Shown here one piece after another: positions 22,901 through 37,900 of a DNA stretch of 64,000 nucleotides (positions are counted from its first letter, which is position 1; every line of letters begins with the position of its first letter). Source of the stretch: Holacanthus passer (lineage: Eukaryota; Chordata; Actinopteri; Pomacanthidae); NCBI GenBank assembly GCA_025331565.1, contig JAFREQ010000011.1, forward strand, positions 11,242,001 through 11,306,000. The letters run 5' to 3'. Below the pieces are notes generated by a model, which was given only the letters and a program-made list of their open reading frames with translations, was not told where the DNA came from and ran no database searches. The translations under genes and the position numbers were made by a program.

Positions 22901-25900
22901 CATGTTGTCATAACTGTCACATGCATCTGTATGATTTCAGGCACATTATTGAAACACGTGACAAAAGCTCACCTTATCTCCTTTTGGCCCAGGAGATCCC
23001 TGTGCCCCCTGCATGAAAAAAATATGTAGGTGTGAAAATAAGAATTAATGGAAAGAAAACAGAATAAATACTTTTCTACTCATATTCAACAAAGTGCAGT
23101 TGCAGTTTGCTTAAATAGTGTTACAAATTTTTCCAATTCATCATCATGCTGGTGAAGGCGTGTTCCATCGGTATTGGTAGTGTCCTGTCAGCGGCTTGGC
23201 TGTCATTACAGTTAACGTGCCTCGTTAACCTCAAGGACGACAAATAATCAAAATCATGAGCATCAGAGGAGATTACAGTCGACACTTTTAGATAGAAGGT
23301 CTAGAGACTTTAATCACGCTGCAATAGAAAGACGGTTGATTAAATTGAGATAAAATAATTGTCAGGCTTTGGAGTGAAAGAGCTTGACAAAAAGAACCCC
23401 AGTTTGAAATGTGGTGGCACAAAAAGGCATTTACTTGAATCATTATGGATTTACTGCACTTTTGTGTGATTTCTGGATAACAGAAATGTCAGTAAAACAT
23501 TTGGAGGGCTCCCAGCAGACACACGCTAAATATCAATAGGCTGCACATGATGATTGTCATATTGAAATCTGAGCTGGATGCTGAATTTAAGTAGTTACTC
23601 CAAAAATAGTTGGGAGACAGAATGGGAGCAGAATGTGATAATCTGCCGATCCTCTTTGACATATACTCAATTGAAAACCGTTCAGAGACAATATATTTAA
23701 TGTTTGACCTCATCAATTTCACTGATTTTTGTAAATATCTGCTTATTCTGAATTTGATGGCAGAAACATGTTTCAATCAAGTTGGGACAGGAGCAACAAA
23801 AGACTCTGAAAGTTGTGGACTGATCCAAAACCACCTGTTTGGATCAGTCCACAGGTAAACAGGCTCATTGGTAACAGGTGATAGTATCATGATTGAGTAA
23901 CACATGATTGTATAAAGGAGATTACTACATGGGCACAGGAACACTTTGTAAAACTGTTGTCAGTAAACACAGTTTGTTTGGAAATGATTGCATTCTGTTT
24001 TTATTTTTTACACAGCATCCCAACTTTTTTTGAATCAGGGTTGTAATAGTGACATTAAACCTTCGCTGATAGATGACAGCATTATACTTTTGGGAACAAT
24101 GTGAAGATAAACAAACACGTTCAGTCGATTTCAAAACTAATACCACAGTCTACATCCAGAAAACAAGGAGTGGATGCTGTTTACTCACATCTTCTCCAGG
24201 ATCTCCTGATTCACCAACCACTCCCTGGTATGACGACAGATAACATATTATCAACGTATTTTCGTGTTAACAATAAATATATGTGTTGCTCTGCTTAATG
24301 CTGGTACTCACTCTCTCTCCTTTGATGCCGGCCGCACCTTTGTCTCCCCTGGTGCCCTGACAGACAGCAGGTGTCACACAGATTAAATGGAAAATTTTCA
24401 CACTGACTGAGAGTGAGCCTTCAGTGCTAATGCTTTGGTCAGACTCACCTTTTCTCCGGGCAGACCTCTCTCTCCAGCTATGCCTGGCAGTGTTTGACCA
24501 GGAAGACCCTTCATCAATTATAACCAGGACAGTTACGTTAGCTGCATTCAGCTGCTCTCTTCTGCTCCATCATATTAAATTCCTTTGTCTTTCACTTACA
24601 GCCTAGGCTGCATTAACTGAGGATACTATGCATCTCCATTCAATACTTACAATAAACAGTCAATGCTACAGCTAAAATGGGGGAAAAAAACAACTTAACG
24701 TAGCTACTTGCGCATTGACGCTTATAATAACAATGACTCACCCTCTCTCCCTTGGGTCCAGGAGGTCCAGCTACAGCCTGTAAGAGTGCAGAAAAATGGA
24801 GAAAATAACAGTAATTACCTGTCCAGCACAGTATGGGTCCTTGCTCATGAAAAGGCATAAATGAACACTTAAAACTTCGTACTCGTCTCTATAGTTATTA
24901 AAGATTAAGAACACCTTGAGCAAGGACGTACAACCAATGCACAGCTCCAACTGTGTAACCACTGCACTACACCTGACTGAAAATGTGAAATCTAAACTCT
25001 CCTGTTCTGTAGTAGGCAAACCTCTTACGACAATTTACTGAAGGGACAAAGGGTCTTGTGTTAATAATATACCTTTTCAATTATACTTGACAATATTGAA
25101 AGAAACACTAGGTCGTCATTGTTAATTCAAGGAACAATTCGCCCATATTCGTCAGGAGTTACTTTCTGCTGTTTCCTTTTCGCCTTGACAGAGTAACAAC
25201 TTCAGATAAGTTGTTGTTACTCGTTCTAAGTTGTAGAACGAGTAAAAGAAGCAAAATAGAAGCTCAAGTTCTTGGACTCAGAAAGAATGAAACAAAAAAA
25301 ACCATTTGCAGCTGTATTTTAGAAAGCTTTACACATGTCTGTTATCAAAGTTCATTGCAGCTGTGGGGCTGGAAAATGCAGTGTCACTTCATCTTTGTTT
25401 GTGTGTGTGTGTGTGTGTGTGAACAAGTGGTGGAGCCGCCCAGCAGATGGACAAGTGTTGCCTGGTTATTTATCAAGCATGTGAACTCACTGACAGTGTC
25501 ACCGTGGCTCTGTCCGAGGTGCTGAACCTGAGGCTGCCGGCAGTGAGGGAGCTGTTCGAGACACTCGTCACGATTCATGCCAACATCACAAACAGCGGGA
25601 ATGGTAGCGAATACTGAGTGTCTGACAGGCGAGCTCCATCTTGGTGCCTTTTTTCTCTAAACACTTTTAACCAGCTCCTGGCAATGATGACTTTAAACTG
25701 TTTTAAAAACAAAAGGAGACAGGGCGTCTGGTGGCCTAGTGGTTAAGACACACACTATGTGCTGTCAGGCCTTCATGTCGGGGACCTTTGTTACATGTCA
25801 TACCCTTCTCTCTGATTAAAGTTACAATATGACATAAACTCTGGACAAATATTCCCTGAGACACAATACAAATGATTTTAAAGCCACACTTTGTTTACTG

Positions 25901-28900
25901 GGAACAACAAAAAAGAGTCAGTAAAGCTGATAACATAGAAATTAGTGTAAAGGTTTTTGTTTTTTCTTGTCGTGGATGATGAACGCCTTTCTATGGTTGA
26001 ATAAACATGTGCTTTGGATGCTTAACTGAACAGCTCAAGCCTTTCCACACACTGATAAACAAACATTTCATCTCTGAAACAGCGAGAACGAGTCACTGAA
26101 TTCCTATCAAAATGCTTAGAAAACACAGTTGGACAGCCAGTAAATGTGTGAGCTACTACATGTCGTTATGAAATCTGGCAGCAAACCAGCTGTTCTGCAT
26201 TACGAAACTTTGTGCTCCAGGCTAAAAAGTTTGATGGCTCCTGGCTCAGACGAGGAGGATCTGTAGCACTAGCAGCAGCAAATGAAGAGTACAGTGCACA
26301 TCATTTTACAAGCTAAGGTCAGGTGCATGCATAGGTTAATCATAGCTTGGTAGCAGTTAGTTTATACTGTAAAATTAGTCTGATTACTGTTGGTATCTTC
26401 AGTCTAATGATAGTGATTTTGTAAAAAAAACAAAAGATGATTTAGACTTTATGTGATGATGTGTTGAGCGCTGCAGAGAGAAAGTTATGAAGACATGTAA
26501 CCTTCTCTGTCATTTTCTGTCATATTGAGATCCTCATCTGCAGAACTGGCACAGACTTCATCAAGCAGAGCCAATCCCTATTAACAGATGCCTGCAGTTG
26601 CTCAAATACAGACAACTGGCAGGCAATAAAATATCAGTGTCAGTGCAGAAGTAGTTTCCATTTGAAGGCTAAGTAGTGCCGACAAATCATGGCTAAGCAG
26701 AGGTGGGACTTTGCCTTTAGTTCAGTCTAGCAAAGTGACTTTTGCACCTAAAATGTTATATATTTAGAAATATTCAATTCAAGCAATAAATCATGGAAAC
26801 TCAGTTCATGGACGCCAGCTCACTCTGCTTTGCCAGTTCCTACCACAAGTTTATTGTACACAATTATGCAAGATAAGACGCCATGTTATCAGAAAGGTTA
26901 GACTAGACAAAATCTTGAACTAGCACGACATGATATATCTTTGAGAAAGTGTTCTTTCTGGGTAAGTCCAATATAAGATTTCAGGCAGAGGTTTTGTTTA
27001 CATCTTATCTACTACAAGATATATAAGAACTGATACAAGACAATCCACAGTGGCTTGTGCCACTTGCAGAATGACAGGCTGGTGGAGCACTTTAATAGAA
27101 CTCTCAAAGCAATTATCCATAAATTTATGCAAGGATTTAGCTGAAATTCACATTCATGGCTGGTTATTTTTAGAGTGGGAGGCACTACAAGCCTCCACAG
27201 GGTTTCCCCCCTTTTTAGATACAATTCTACAAAAAAACACCCCAGGGCTGTACTGCACCAGATAATATAGACCTGCAAGGGTAGGGTGAACACAAGTGAC
27301 TTAATATGTTTCAGACATGTGAAAACTCATTTTACTGGGGTAGCAAGTGCAAGAGATTTGCTCTTTGAATGTCAATCAATAATAGTCATATAACAGAGAC
27401 AGCTTGCACAGGAAGATGAACTTCTAGTGTTGCTGCCTAATCACAGCTCAAAATACTCACCAAATGGCGAGGGATGTTTTTGCTGGGTGTTTAATATCAC
27501 AGTAAGAAGAGCACTGACAGACATAATTTCATTTAATTTAACAGTAGAATTTTCTAAAAGTTTGGAGAAACGTGTCTCCTGTTTCTGGCCACAGTGAACA
27601 TGGAGTGAAATTAACCAAACATTCCAATATTCAAAGTTCAGCTGCAGTTTCATTCATTCAATATTCATAACAGTTTTCATACACATCTGTTCTTACTTTC
27701 AACACCCTACAGAGCAGAGGTAGCTGTGTTATCATGGAGGGTTTTAGACACGTTTTTTCCAGAATTCACCCACACGTTAACATTTCCCATTGTAGGTGGC
27801 TGAGCCCATCGCCTGCATGTGCATACGTAAATTCAATGACCATTAAACAACCCAAACCTCTGTCCCTCCCACTGCATTGACTTTACTGGATCTAACCACA
27901 GGTCACTGATGGATCCCCACATCAATAGAGTCAGACAGAAAATGTCTCTATTCTGTTCTTTTCCGTTTGTGAGCTGTTCGGAGCTCAGACTGCTGCAGCC
28001 TACTCAGAGATATCAGAGTTTAAATATCAGAGTTTACAGAGAGAGCTAGCAACAGCAGATAACTAACAGTGGGACTCCGGGCCAACTACAAGGAATGTAC
28101 AAATAGCAGGGCAATGTATCTGGAGCACTATTTGGGTTACAGGCAGCCACAGCCCCAGGTGGACAAACAACAGCAGCCTGACCACAGACCCTGAGGGAAG
28201 ACTCAGAATAGGACCACCTAGTGTTGTGCATCAGATGAAAACTCTTGCAGTAGGAAACCAATAACAGCACTACAGAAATGTTTTTTTTATTACTTGAGGC
28301 AGCAAATCATTCTCTTGCTAGTATCACATCCAATATAAGCAACCACAAAAACCAATTTCAATGACTGTCCTTCTGGCCAGAGGCTGCTCAGTACATACAG
28401 CACGTTCTCACCTTCCCTGGAGGACCGCTGTCTCCCTGCTCCCCCTTTAAGCCTGCCTGGCCTGGAGGTCCGGCAATGCCCTGAGGAGCAAATTACACCA
28501 TGATGACACCGATGAGGACCTGATAAAAACAGCACACTACACACTACATATACAGTCGACCGCAGGAACACAAACACTAGCATCCAGACACACACCTGCT
28601 TTCCTGGTAGTCCATGTATTCCTTCTTTGCCAGGCACCCCATCTCTTCCAGGGACTCCTGGTTTGCCTGCTTCACCCTGAGGAGCAGCATATACTTCAGT
28701 ATATGTGATATGTATTTAATCAGAAACACGTGTAGTCACACTTACATTTGAAAATGATATTACATTTTTATTACAAAGAGAGGATTTTTTTCAAGTTTGT
28801 TTCCTTAAAAAAATCTCCTTTATTAAATATACCGTATGTTTTTTATGCTGGTAAGACATTGTTACACAATCAGCCAACAGTTTACAACAAAAACTGAAAC

Positions 28901-31900
28901 AAGAGAATAGTGTTGAAAAGTTGTTTGTAGTGGCCACTGTTAATAAAAGGTCTGTATGGTGTACATGACATGCTGCAGAGATTTTCAGCTGAAGGTACAA
29001 CAAATCACATGTTCTGCAACTTGCATTTTCAAATTATGAACACAAAGTACAGCTGCCATTTATCAACAAAAGCTTGCTACACGTTTTGGCATTTCTATCT
29101 AATTACCTTCCCATTTTCAGTTTCTTACTGAAATGCCTCGGGCTTGAAATTTTTTTTCAATGTTATATTTCCTCACTGTGCAATGCAGCAGCAGTAGCAG
29201 CCAGATCAAGCTTGCATACTCACCACCTGCCCTGGGAGTCCTGGGGGGCCCTGTGGACCCTGCAGAGGAGAAATAAATACAGTGGTATGAGGGAACACAG
29301 TGTGATAAACACACAAGACTTTCAATGAATGAGAAAACAAGGAAGCAGTTTTTTTTCCCTGAACAGAAGCTATGATTTATGGGAACACTTACAACAGCTC
29401 CTGGAGGGCCTGGTGGTCCCGGTAGACCCGTGCTCCCTTGGGCACCAGGAGGCCCCTGCAGAGAGGAGACATACACTCACACACTGGAGATCTGTTGTCT
29501 AACTTCACTCTCTAGATTGTAATGTGACTATATAGTGAAGGCAATTTGATCTTGTGTCTAAAAGATGTAGAATAGTTTTACCTGCACACCAACACCTGGC
29601 TCCCCTTGATTACCCTGTGAAAAGTAAACATTTTATGACTTTGGCTGGCAAGTAAAAAAACAAGAGAATTTCAGTATACATGCTGTAACAGGTATCACAC
29701 CGATTCCAAAAAAGTTGGGATGCTATGTAAAGCATAAATAAAACAGAATGTGATAATCTCTGATTTTTGTAAATATCTGTTTATTCTGAATTTGATGGCA
29801 GAAACATGTTACAATCAAGTTGGGACAGGAGCAACAAAAGACTCTGAAAGTTGTGGACTGATCCAAAACCACCTGTTTGGATCATTCCACAGGTAAACAG
29901 GTTCATTGGTAACAGGTGATAGTATCATGATTGGGTATGAAAGGTTCATCCTGGAAAGACTTTGTAAAACTGTTTTCAGTGAACACAGTTTGTTTGCAAA
30001 TGATTGCATTCTGTTTTTATTCATGTTTTACCCAGCGTTACAACTTTTTTGGAATCTGTAATGTAGTAAACTCACCTTCACACCTGGAGGACCTGGAAGC
30101 CCGTTGGGACCCATGGGGCCCTAATTGAAACACATATCACCAACATGTAACTGCTGCTGTTAACAGTGAGTCTGTGAGTGTGTATTCATGCTTCGTCATG
30201 TGTGTGATGCTTACAGTTGGCCCCCTCATACCAGTCTCTCCAGGGTTTCCCTATAAGCAAAATACAAGTCATACATGAGACATTCACATCATAAAATGCT
30301 GACTAAACTGTACTTACTAAGTTGTATTTTAAAGGAATGTTTTGGAAAAGGTTATTCGAGGCCTTGCTGAGAGTAAGGTGAGAAGATTGATACCACTCTT
30401 CTGTTTGTCATTAAATCTTCCTTGAAGTGACTGTGCCCAGCTAACAACAGTAACACACACAAGACATATTTATGCATAAATATGTTTATAAAAATTGACC
30501 ACATAAAAAAGTATAGTATACATTTTTATGTGCTAATATTGGACAACGTGGCGTTAACATAAATAATTCACAGATGTATTACTAAGAGACGTGAGCGTCT
30601 CTCCAGGAGACACAAATATACAAACACATAAACATCTGACTGACTCATGACAACAGGTAGGACAATACAAACATAGAGGATCAACAGTGCCAACAAAGAG
30701 ACACTCAGATGGTAAGCTCTGAAAAATCAGTGCTGTGAGAGGGATAAGCACACAACAGACAGCAGGCACAGCTGCATGCACGATAAGCAGACTCAGGCGA
30801 ATCGACAAACACAGTACTTTTTGGAGAACACCCAATTTAGTATTCCCCCCCTACTATTGTACATTGGATCCTGGCGAGAGCTTCAGCTCAGGATGTCAGC
30901 TGACTTCCTTTCATCTCCTCCAACAAATCTGTGGTGTTTTACATGCTTAAAATTCAACTTCAAAACTCAACTCTCTGGAGTTTGACACGGATTCTTTGGA
31001 GACACATGGTCTTGATTAATATTCCATGATGACCCGATTGAGGTCTGACTCTCACCCCTGACCACAGTTCTCAGAAGGATGTTTCCAATACAAATGAATT
31101 AGGATAAAAGTGGTGAAATTTGCCTGGGAGGTACATGATAGCGTGTGCATCCTGATGATTCTGTTCTAGTCTTCGTTTGTTAAATGCAGACACATTTTCG
31201 AGCTACTTGCTGTCTAAGCTAAAGCCCACTGGTATCTCTACAGCTCTGGTTGGTTCCCCCTTCTCTCTCTTGTATCTGGTACCACAGGGACCAGTTCTCC
31301 CAGCCCTTCCTCCTCCAGAGCCCAAGCATGCCAGCCAGCAGCAGAGCACCTACCGGTCTGCCTAGAACTCCTGGGAACCCAGGCAGCCCCTAGAGAGGAT
31401 GAAAGACAGTAGAAGGTGGATGACAGGAGGGTGGGGGGGACAGGTGGGTGGACAACAGTGTTGGAAGAGGAAACAAAAACAAGGAAATGGACAGAGATAA
31501 GGCACATGTGAGGAGAGAGCAAAGTGAAGAGAGTGAAGAGTTAGCCGCACAGCTTTCTACATCTATGAAGCCTCGGCCCAAGAGGGGGAAAAGAGAGCTC
31601 CATCGGCTTAGTGCTTGCAGCCAATCCAGTGGTTTTTTCTCTGAAGATCAAGCCTAAGAGATGCCCCCTTTGCTGGGTTACTGTTTACTCACTGGTTGAC
31701 CTCGAGGACCAGCGGGCCCTGTTTGGCCCTGCTCCGACATGGAGGGAAGGAAAACAAAAAGCGTGAGGAAGTGCTTAATATCTCTCCTCTCTTTAGATTT
31801 TTTCCTGCATCCGTCCAAGCAATCATGACATACAGTACAACATTTAATCAACAGTGTGGCTTTCAGTGATCACTGTATGGTAATAGGAAAGATGAAACCT

Positions 31901-34900
31901 TCACATGTCCTCTGATGCTAGCTGGAATCCTGCTGGCTTAATAATTTTAAAAAGTTAAGCATTATGTCTTTCATAAGCATTAATACTCTCATACATACAT
32001 AGCACAATACTTCACATCAAGACAAATACCCAATAAGGAAGAATATTATAAATACATTGTTAATAATATATTGTTAAGTTTGTACAAAAAAACAAGTCTT
32101 TGGAAAGAAATACTCACTAAAGTGAAGTTACACAGACAATATGAAACTTAAATAAACTTCACCTTCACCACCAGAAGTACAACTTATAATTCCCATATAG
32201 GACGTCACACTTACCGGTTTCCCATCCTGACCAGGTTTTCCTGTTTCTCCTGGTATTCCCTGAGATGACAAACCACAGATTGCTTCTTATGAAAAATGTG
32301 TAGTAACAAAAATACAGTAAGATCAGATTTTCTTACTTCAGAGTTTGTGATTATTAAAATACTCTAATCTAGACTGTGCCTGAGAACCAGCTCACCTGCG
32401 AGCCATCACGTCCTCGTTCTCCAGCCTCTCCTCTGTCTCCTTTATCACCACGAGGTCCCCCAATACCCTGTAAGACACATTCAAAGTAGCTAATTTGCAC
32501 ATAGAAACACATGACAGTGCATATATTGACATATTTATTAAGCGTAAATCTCACCCGGTCTCCTTTAGGTCCCAATGGTCCTGCAGCACCAGGCTCTCCC
32601 TTCTGTCCTGAAACTCCTGGAAGGCCTCTGACCCCAGGTGTACCGATCAGTACTGACTCAGCAGATGCTCCCTACAGTACACAGACACACAAATGCTTAT
32701 GGATCCCATTCTATGCATATCTTACATCTACAAATGTGGAATTTCCATTGCTTCACTACATCAGGAACAAGGACGAGGAGGAGTTTACCTTTTGACCTGG
32801 CGGGCCGGCCGGTCCACTTGTCCCGGGTTTACCCTGAAAGCAGAAGAAACTCTCAATTCAGTGTAGGAGTGATTACATAAAACATGAGTTTCTTCTCAGG
32901 ACCTTGATAAGGAGAAAGTAAACCATGTCAATATAACATAAGCACTTACAGACTCTCCTCTGTCACCTTTCTCTCCACTCGCCCCCTGAAATACAGAAAC
33001 ACATGACATTAGCAGAATCATGTTCAGAAAAATAAAAAATCACCTGCTTACCCAGCTCTCCTCTTCACCTTATCTCCTGGTCTTCCAGCTTCACCCAGTT
33101 CTCCAGCTCGCCCAGGAACTCCCGGGATTCCTGGCTTGCCTGGATCCCCAGCAGGCCCTGGGGGTCCCTCAGGCCCTCGCTCTCCAATGGCTCTGCCTGG
33201 AGGCCCGGTTGCTCCCACAGGTCCTCGCTCCCCTTGGTCCCCTTTTGTCCCTCTTTCTCCTGGAAAACCACGAGCACCCTTGGTGCACAATGGGAAACAA
33301 ATTTGAACAAACTTTTGTGTTACATTTTAACAAACACTTAAATTTAGTGTTCCACCTGGACTTTCTGTGATTTTGCTCACATCACCTTTTTTCATTTTCA
33401 CCATAAACCTCCAAAATGCTCTTAGTCATACTTACATCTAAACCAGGTTGTCCTCTTAGTCCAGGCTCACCCCTGTCTCCTTTTTCACCTTTCTGTGCCT
33501 TCTGCACTGTCGGAGCTTGTATTGTGTCCTTCCTGTCCACAACCACCTTCAGATCAGACACCTGTGTGGAGGGCAGAAAAATGAAATGGTTGGCAAAAGC
33601 TTTGTGACTTTCAGCCACAGGTTATTGTCTGTGAAACTCTTTAGACCTCAGCTAAAGACCAGTTATTTTGATTTTATCTCAGCTGCTGGAAAGTCACTTG
33701 TAATCAGAGTTGTTTGTGTTCCTTTCACCTGCTGAGTCCAAAAAATACAAGGTCTAATGGTCACTTTAAAATGTATTTGCACATAAACTCTGAAATATAT
33801 AGTGTTCTGTGAGAGATTGAGACAGTTTCTCATCTGCAATACTAGGGGGTAGTAAACTCCTCCACACTGTCTGAGCTATGTTTATTCTAAGAAGTGACAA
33901 TTCAGTCATGGACCTACGTCAGTCTTTGGTCTACGTCTATGACATCAACCCCCACATGCTGCAGTCCTATTTTTATAATGGCCATAAACCAAGAGCAAAT
34001 CCCATATTTGCCTGTGGCAAATCTGTAAATCCACTTTTACAGGATTGAAGACATTTTTATTTTCAAACTAATTGAGCTGTTTGACACCAGACACGAGCTG
34101 AACATGAGTTATAAATACATCTGGAAGCTATAAATGGTACAAAGACATTTGTAAGAGCAAATTGACAAATATAACACTGTGCACAAGTTCCAGAAAATTT
34201 CCATTTGCAAGACAATTATCAAATGGTCTTACAGTTCTAATGGGATTTTTTTTTTTTCAAATTTGGACATTTGAAAAATGACTATTAAAAATATAAGACT
34301 AACGAGAGGACCATTTAGGTATTTTAAAAAATGTGCTACACTGATACACATTGGTGGGAAAGTACTTATAAGCACATACATGTACTGTAGGTGCAAGGCT
34401 ACTGGAAATAAGCATTGATGAAACAGTCTCCAGTGTGTGCAGGCTTTACTCTTCATCGATACGAACATACATTTGCATCTCAAAATGGATCATCAAGCTA
34501 CAACCTTATCATATTCAAATCCAATGTAAAGATGTGTCTACGGTTAAACATATCTCCTTAAATGACATAAGATTTAAAAACTAGAAACCTTTCTACACCA
34601 CTAAAGCACAACAAACAAACGTTTTACAGAATCATTAAACTGCAAATCATCATCTACATACCTGAATGCCAAGGCTGGCTAGAGCCTTCTGTACATCCTG
34701 GTTAGAGAAAGACAAAAACGTCAATCAACAGAGATGAAGAGTGAGAGTCTAAAAATGTTAAAGTCACAGCTGAGTCACGAAAGGGGATGTGCTGACGTCT
34801 TACCACTGCTGTCCCCGGTTTGCCCGGTGCCCCGTCCTCTCCTGGATCTCCCTGCCAATAAGAAGATATCAAAGTGTTAACACAAAACACATGAAACCTC

Positions 34901-37900
34901 ACTCATGTCACACTTTCACTATAATAGAGATGGAAGTTGAACTTACAGCATCACCTTTAAGGCCAGCTGGACCTCTGTCCCCCTGGAACAAAGACAGTTA
35001 GAAGGTCAAAAAGTGGACTAAGTGGTTACTAAACTAAAGCAAACTCAGATCAATAAGGACAACCACGACTTACTCTGGATCCCACAGCTCCCGGGATCCC
35101 AGGTACGCCCTGAAGGACAGAGCAAGGACAATGATAAAAACGTCAACAGATAAGACAGTGGGAGGGCTGCAGTAGCATACAGGGAGAGATGTAGATAAAA
35201 GACCAGTCTCTGGTGCTACATGTGGGAGAGCGATGCTGCTGAGGATAACATGACCACACAAGAGCTAAATACTGTTTTTGGCTGATGTTTCTGTAAATGA
35301 CCATTTCTATGATGGTGTACAAAAATATCACAGTTATATGAAAACATAATTAGGAGAGGAATTGTTTGGTGTGTATAATGACTTTATCTTCCATTAATGC
35401 ACAGTAGCCCTTGGAGGTCCACATTATTCCTTGCACACAACACTACAGGAAAAGCAGCAATGTGTGTGTTGGGCTGTATTATGCATTTAAAGAATGTAAT
35501 TAACAACAATGTCAGTAGGCTGCAAAGTCAAGCACACTCACAGGGGTTCCTGGAGGCCCCTGCGGTCCTGGGATTGGTGCCACTTCAGCTCCTTTAACAT
35601 ACACAACCTAAGAGAGAGGGACAGAGCATAGATTGGTAAAAATCAATCCCATTCACAGGATTTTTCAAATGTGTCTAAATCAGCTGTACCTGTCCGGGAG
35701 GACCAATGCTGCCAGGTACTCCAGGAGTCCCCGGAGGGCCAGTGGGACCAACAGGCCCACCAAGGCCCCGGTCTCCTTTCAGCCCGTCACGGCCCTGGAA
35801 AACACATGCGATTACACAGCTGAGACTTTCTCGACACAGGGTAACTTCCTCCTGCGCTATAGTAGAGTGAACTATAAAATCAAAGCAGGTGGCCGCTGCC
35901 ACCCCTCCACTGATGTTCGAGAGATAATTAATATGAATTTGCACATGAAAACAGCACTCTGACATTTGGTGCCTCTTTGGATTCCTCTCAGAAGTGGCTC
36001 CCCCTTAAAGGCTAAGCTTGATCATTAGAGGCTAGTGAACGTATAGAGCTGCTTCTGAGAAGCCTATTGATTCAGCAGTGAGTGAGAGTGTGGTGGTAAT
36101 GTCAATGTCAGAGCAAACTACAGTTGATAAATACACACTTGAGGGGGGAAGTGATGAGGAGAAAATAAAGGAAGAAAGCTGATGTGTAATACAATAAAGT
36201 CAAGGAAGGTGGGATCAATATAGGAAGGAGGGGTTGAGATGGGGCAGGTTGAGTTACACAGTGTAGAGACAAACTGACAACAAAACACAAAGAGATAATA
36301 ATATAGAGGAGATTTGGCAATACTGACATCTCTTCCAGCTGCTCCTGCATCTCCTTTGTCACCCTGGAAATTAAAGACATTAGAGTCAGATTCACAAAGA
36401 CAGACATAATAACCACAATCTTCGGAAACAATTTTATTGTTTGATTACATGTTTGCTGCTTTTACATGAGGTGTGTCCTATAAATGAAAAAGCACTGCAA
36501 ATGCTCCACAATAATATTCACAATATCTAATATTTTGTCAAAGATGTTCCACTTAAACAGACCAATGTACATGACTACATTCATAGGAGGATAACCAAAA
36601 ATTGAAAATAATTCTGAACTCGCATTAAAGAGTCACAAACCTTTCTGCCATCTTCACCTGGAACACCATCCTCACCCTGTAAGGCAAAACAAAATGCATC
36701 ACAGAGTTCACAGGAACAAACTGAGTAATGGCCAGCCCGCTGCAGGAGCACTCTGAAAATTCAGCACCATTATGTCAAGACGGCCATCACGAAGCAGACC
36801 CCAATATAAACATCTGAATATTATGTGCAAGAAAGAACACTCAAGGATTTACCAGTTTACCAGAGTGACAGAGAGACATACTGTGAGGAAAAACAAGCCC
36901 TACTGTCAAGATTCATATTTTGACTGAACAGAATCAATATCACAATATGCCAGTCAAATCGCTAATGTAATCTGTCATATTACAGTCCGTCAAAGAGAGA
37001 AGATATTATATTCAAGATGCTGAAGCTGAGAAAACTTAGAGTCGGGAGTTACCATTTTGCCAGGGACCCCAGGTTTGCCATCTTCACCTGCTTTACCCTG
37101 AAATACAACAGCAATGATATTCTGACATGACTAAGTAAACAAAGGGAAATATAAACCATGAATGGATGAGACTCATGAGGAGATACATAAATACAAAAAT
37201 AACAGATCGTGTGTTGATGTGTGTACTCACAGGTGTCCCTGGAGTGCCTGGAGGCCCGACAGGGCCTTGGAGGCCCTGTTCCCCTCGAAGTCCTGGTAAA
37301 CCCTGATAAATGAATCAAACACACATCACAGTGAATCTCACTTTAATTCAGACTAAATAGCTGCTAAGTTAAAACTGATTTGGATTCGGTCCGATTTTGC
37401 ACTGAACTGTGGTTAGGACATACATACATTAGTAGTCTAAAAGTGTAGTAACCCTTGAATGTTTGTACATCTAAGAAAATAAAATGTGCACAGGATTGCA
37501 GACTGCAGTAGCCATAGGGCTGCTGTCATGTGTCTACCCCTTAAAATAGCATTTACACCGTTCAACTTAACTGTAAGTTGAGCAGTTGTGGACTTTCAGG
37601 ATCATTATTATGGTCAATATTACATAATAATCTACTGTGAAACTAGATTGGGAATGTCTTTCCCTTCAGTCGGCTTATGCAACTGGCCACAGGAGTGAAG
37701 ACTGAATATTAACACCTCCACAGTGCCCTCTGCAGCACATATACATAAAGTGCACATACTACACATTTAACGTATTAAAAAAATACAAATTTCATAACTA
37801 AAGTGATCAACAGACAAAAATATCATAGCATTTATTTTCAAATGACTACTGAATACAAATCAGGGCCAATCAAACAACCACACAGGAAAAAAAGAACCTC

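Larger units (their letters stand above)
24778..28411. other. Largest col7a1 intron (about 3.6 kb), repeat-bearing
   Basis: Between helix exons 28,412-28,480 and 24,742-24,777. Holds the GT tract, SINE fragment and integrase relic, plus a 43-codon coding-looking plus-strand stretch at about 25,488-25,617. The rest (25.8-27.0 and 27.3-28.4 kb) shows nothing I can name. Confidence 0.75.

Noticed and set aside
33056..33068. Alternative donor extending the 210-nt helix exon by KVKRRAG
   Set aside because: It would end in phase 2, whereas helix exons are phase 0. The nearer GTGAAG donor keeps the register.
33020..33370. Plus-strand frame of 116 codons rich in Leu/Pro/Gln
   Set aside because: Antisense of the 210-nt helix exon.
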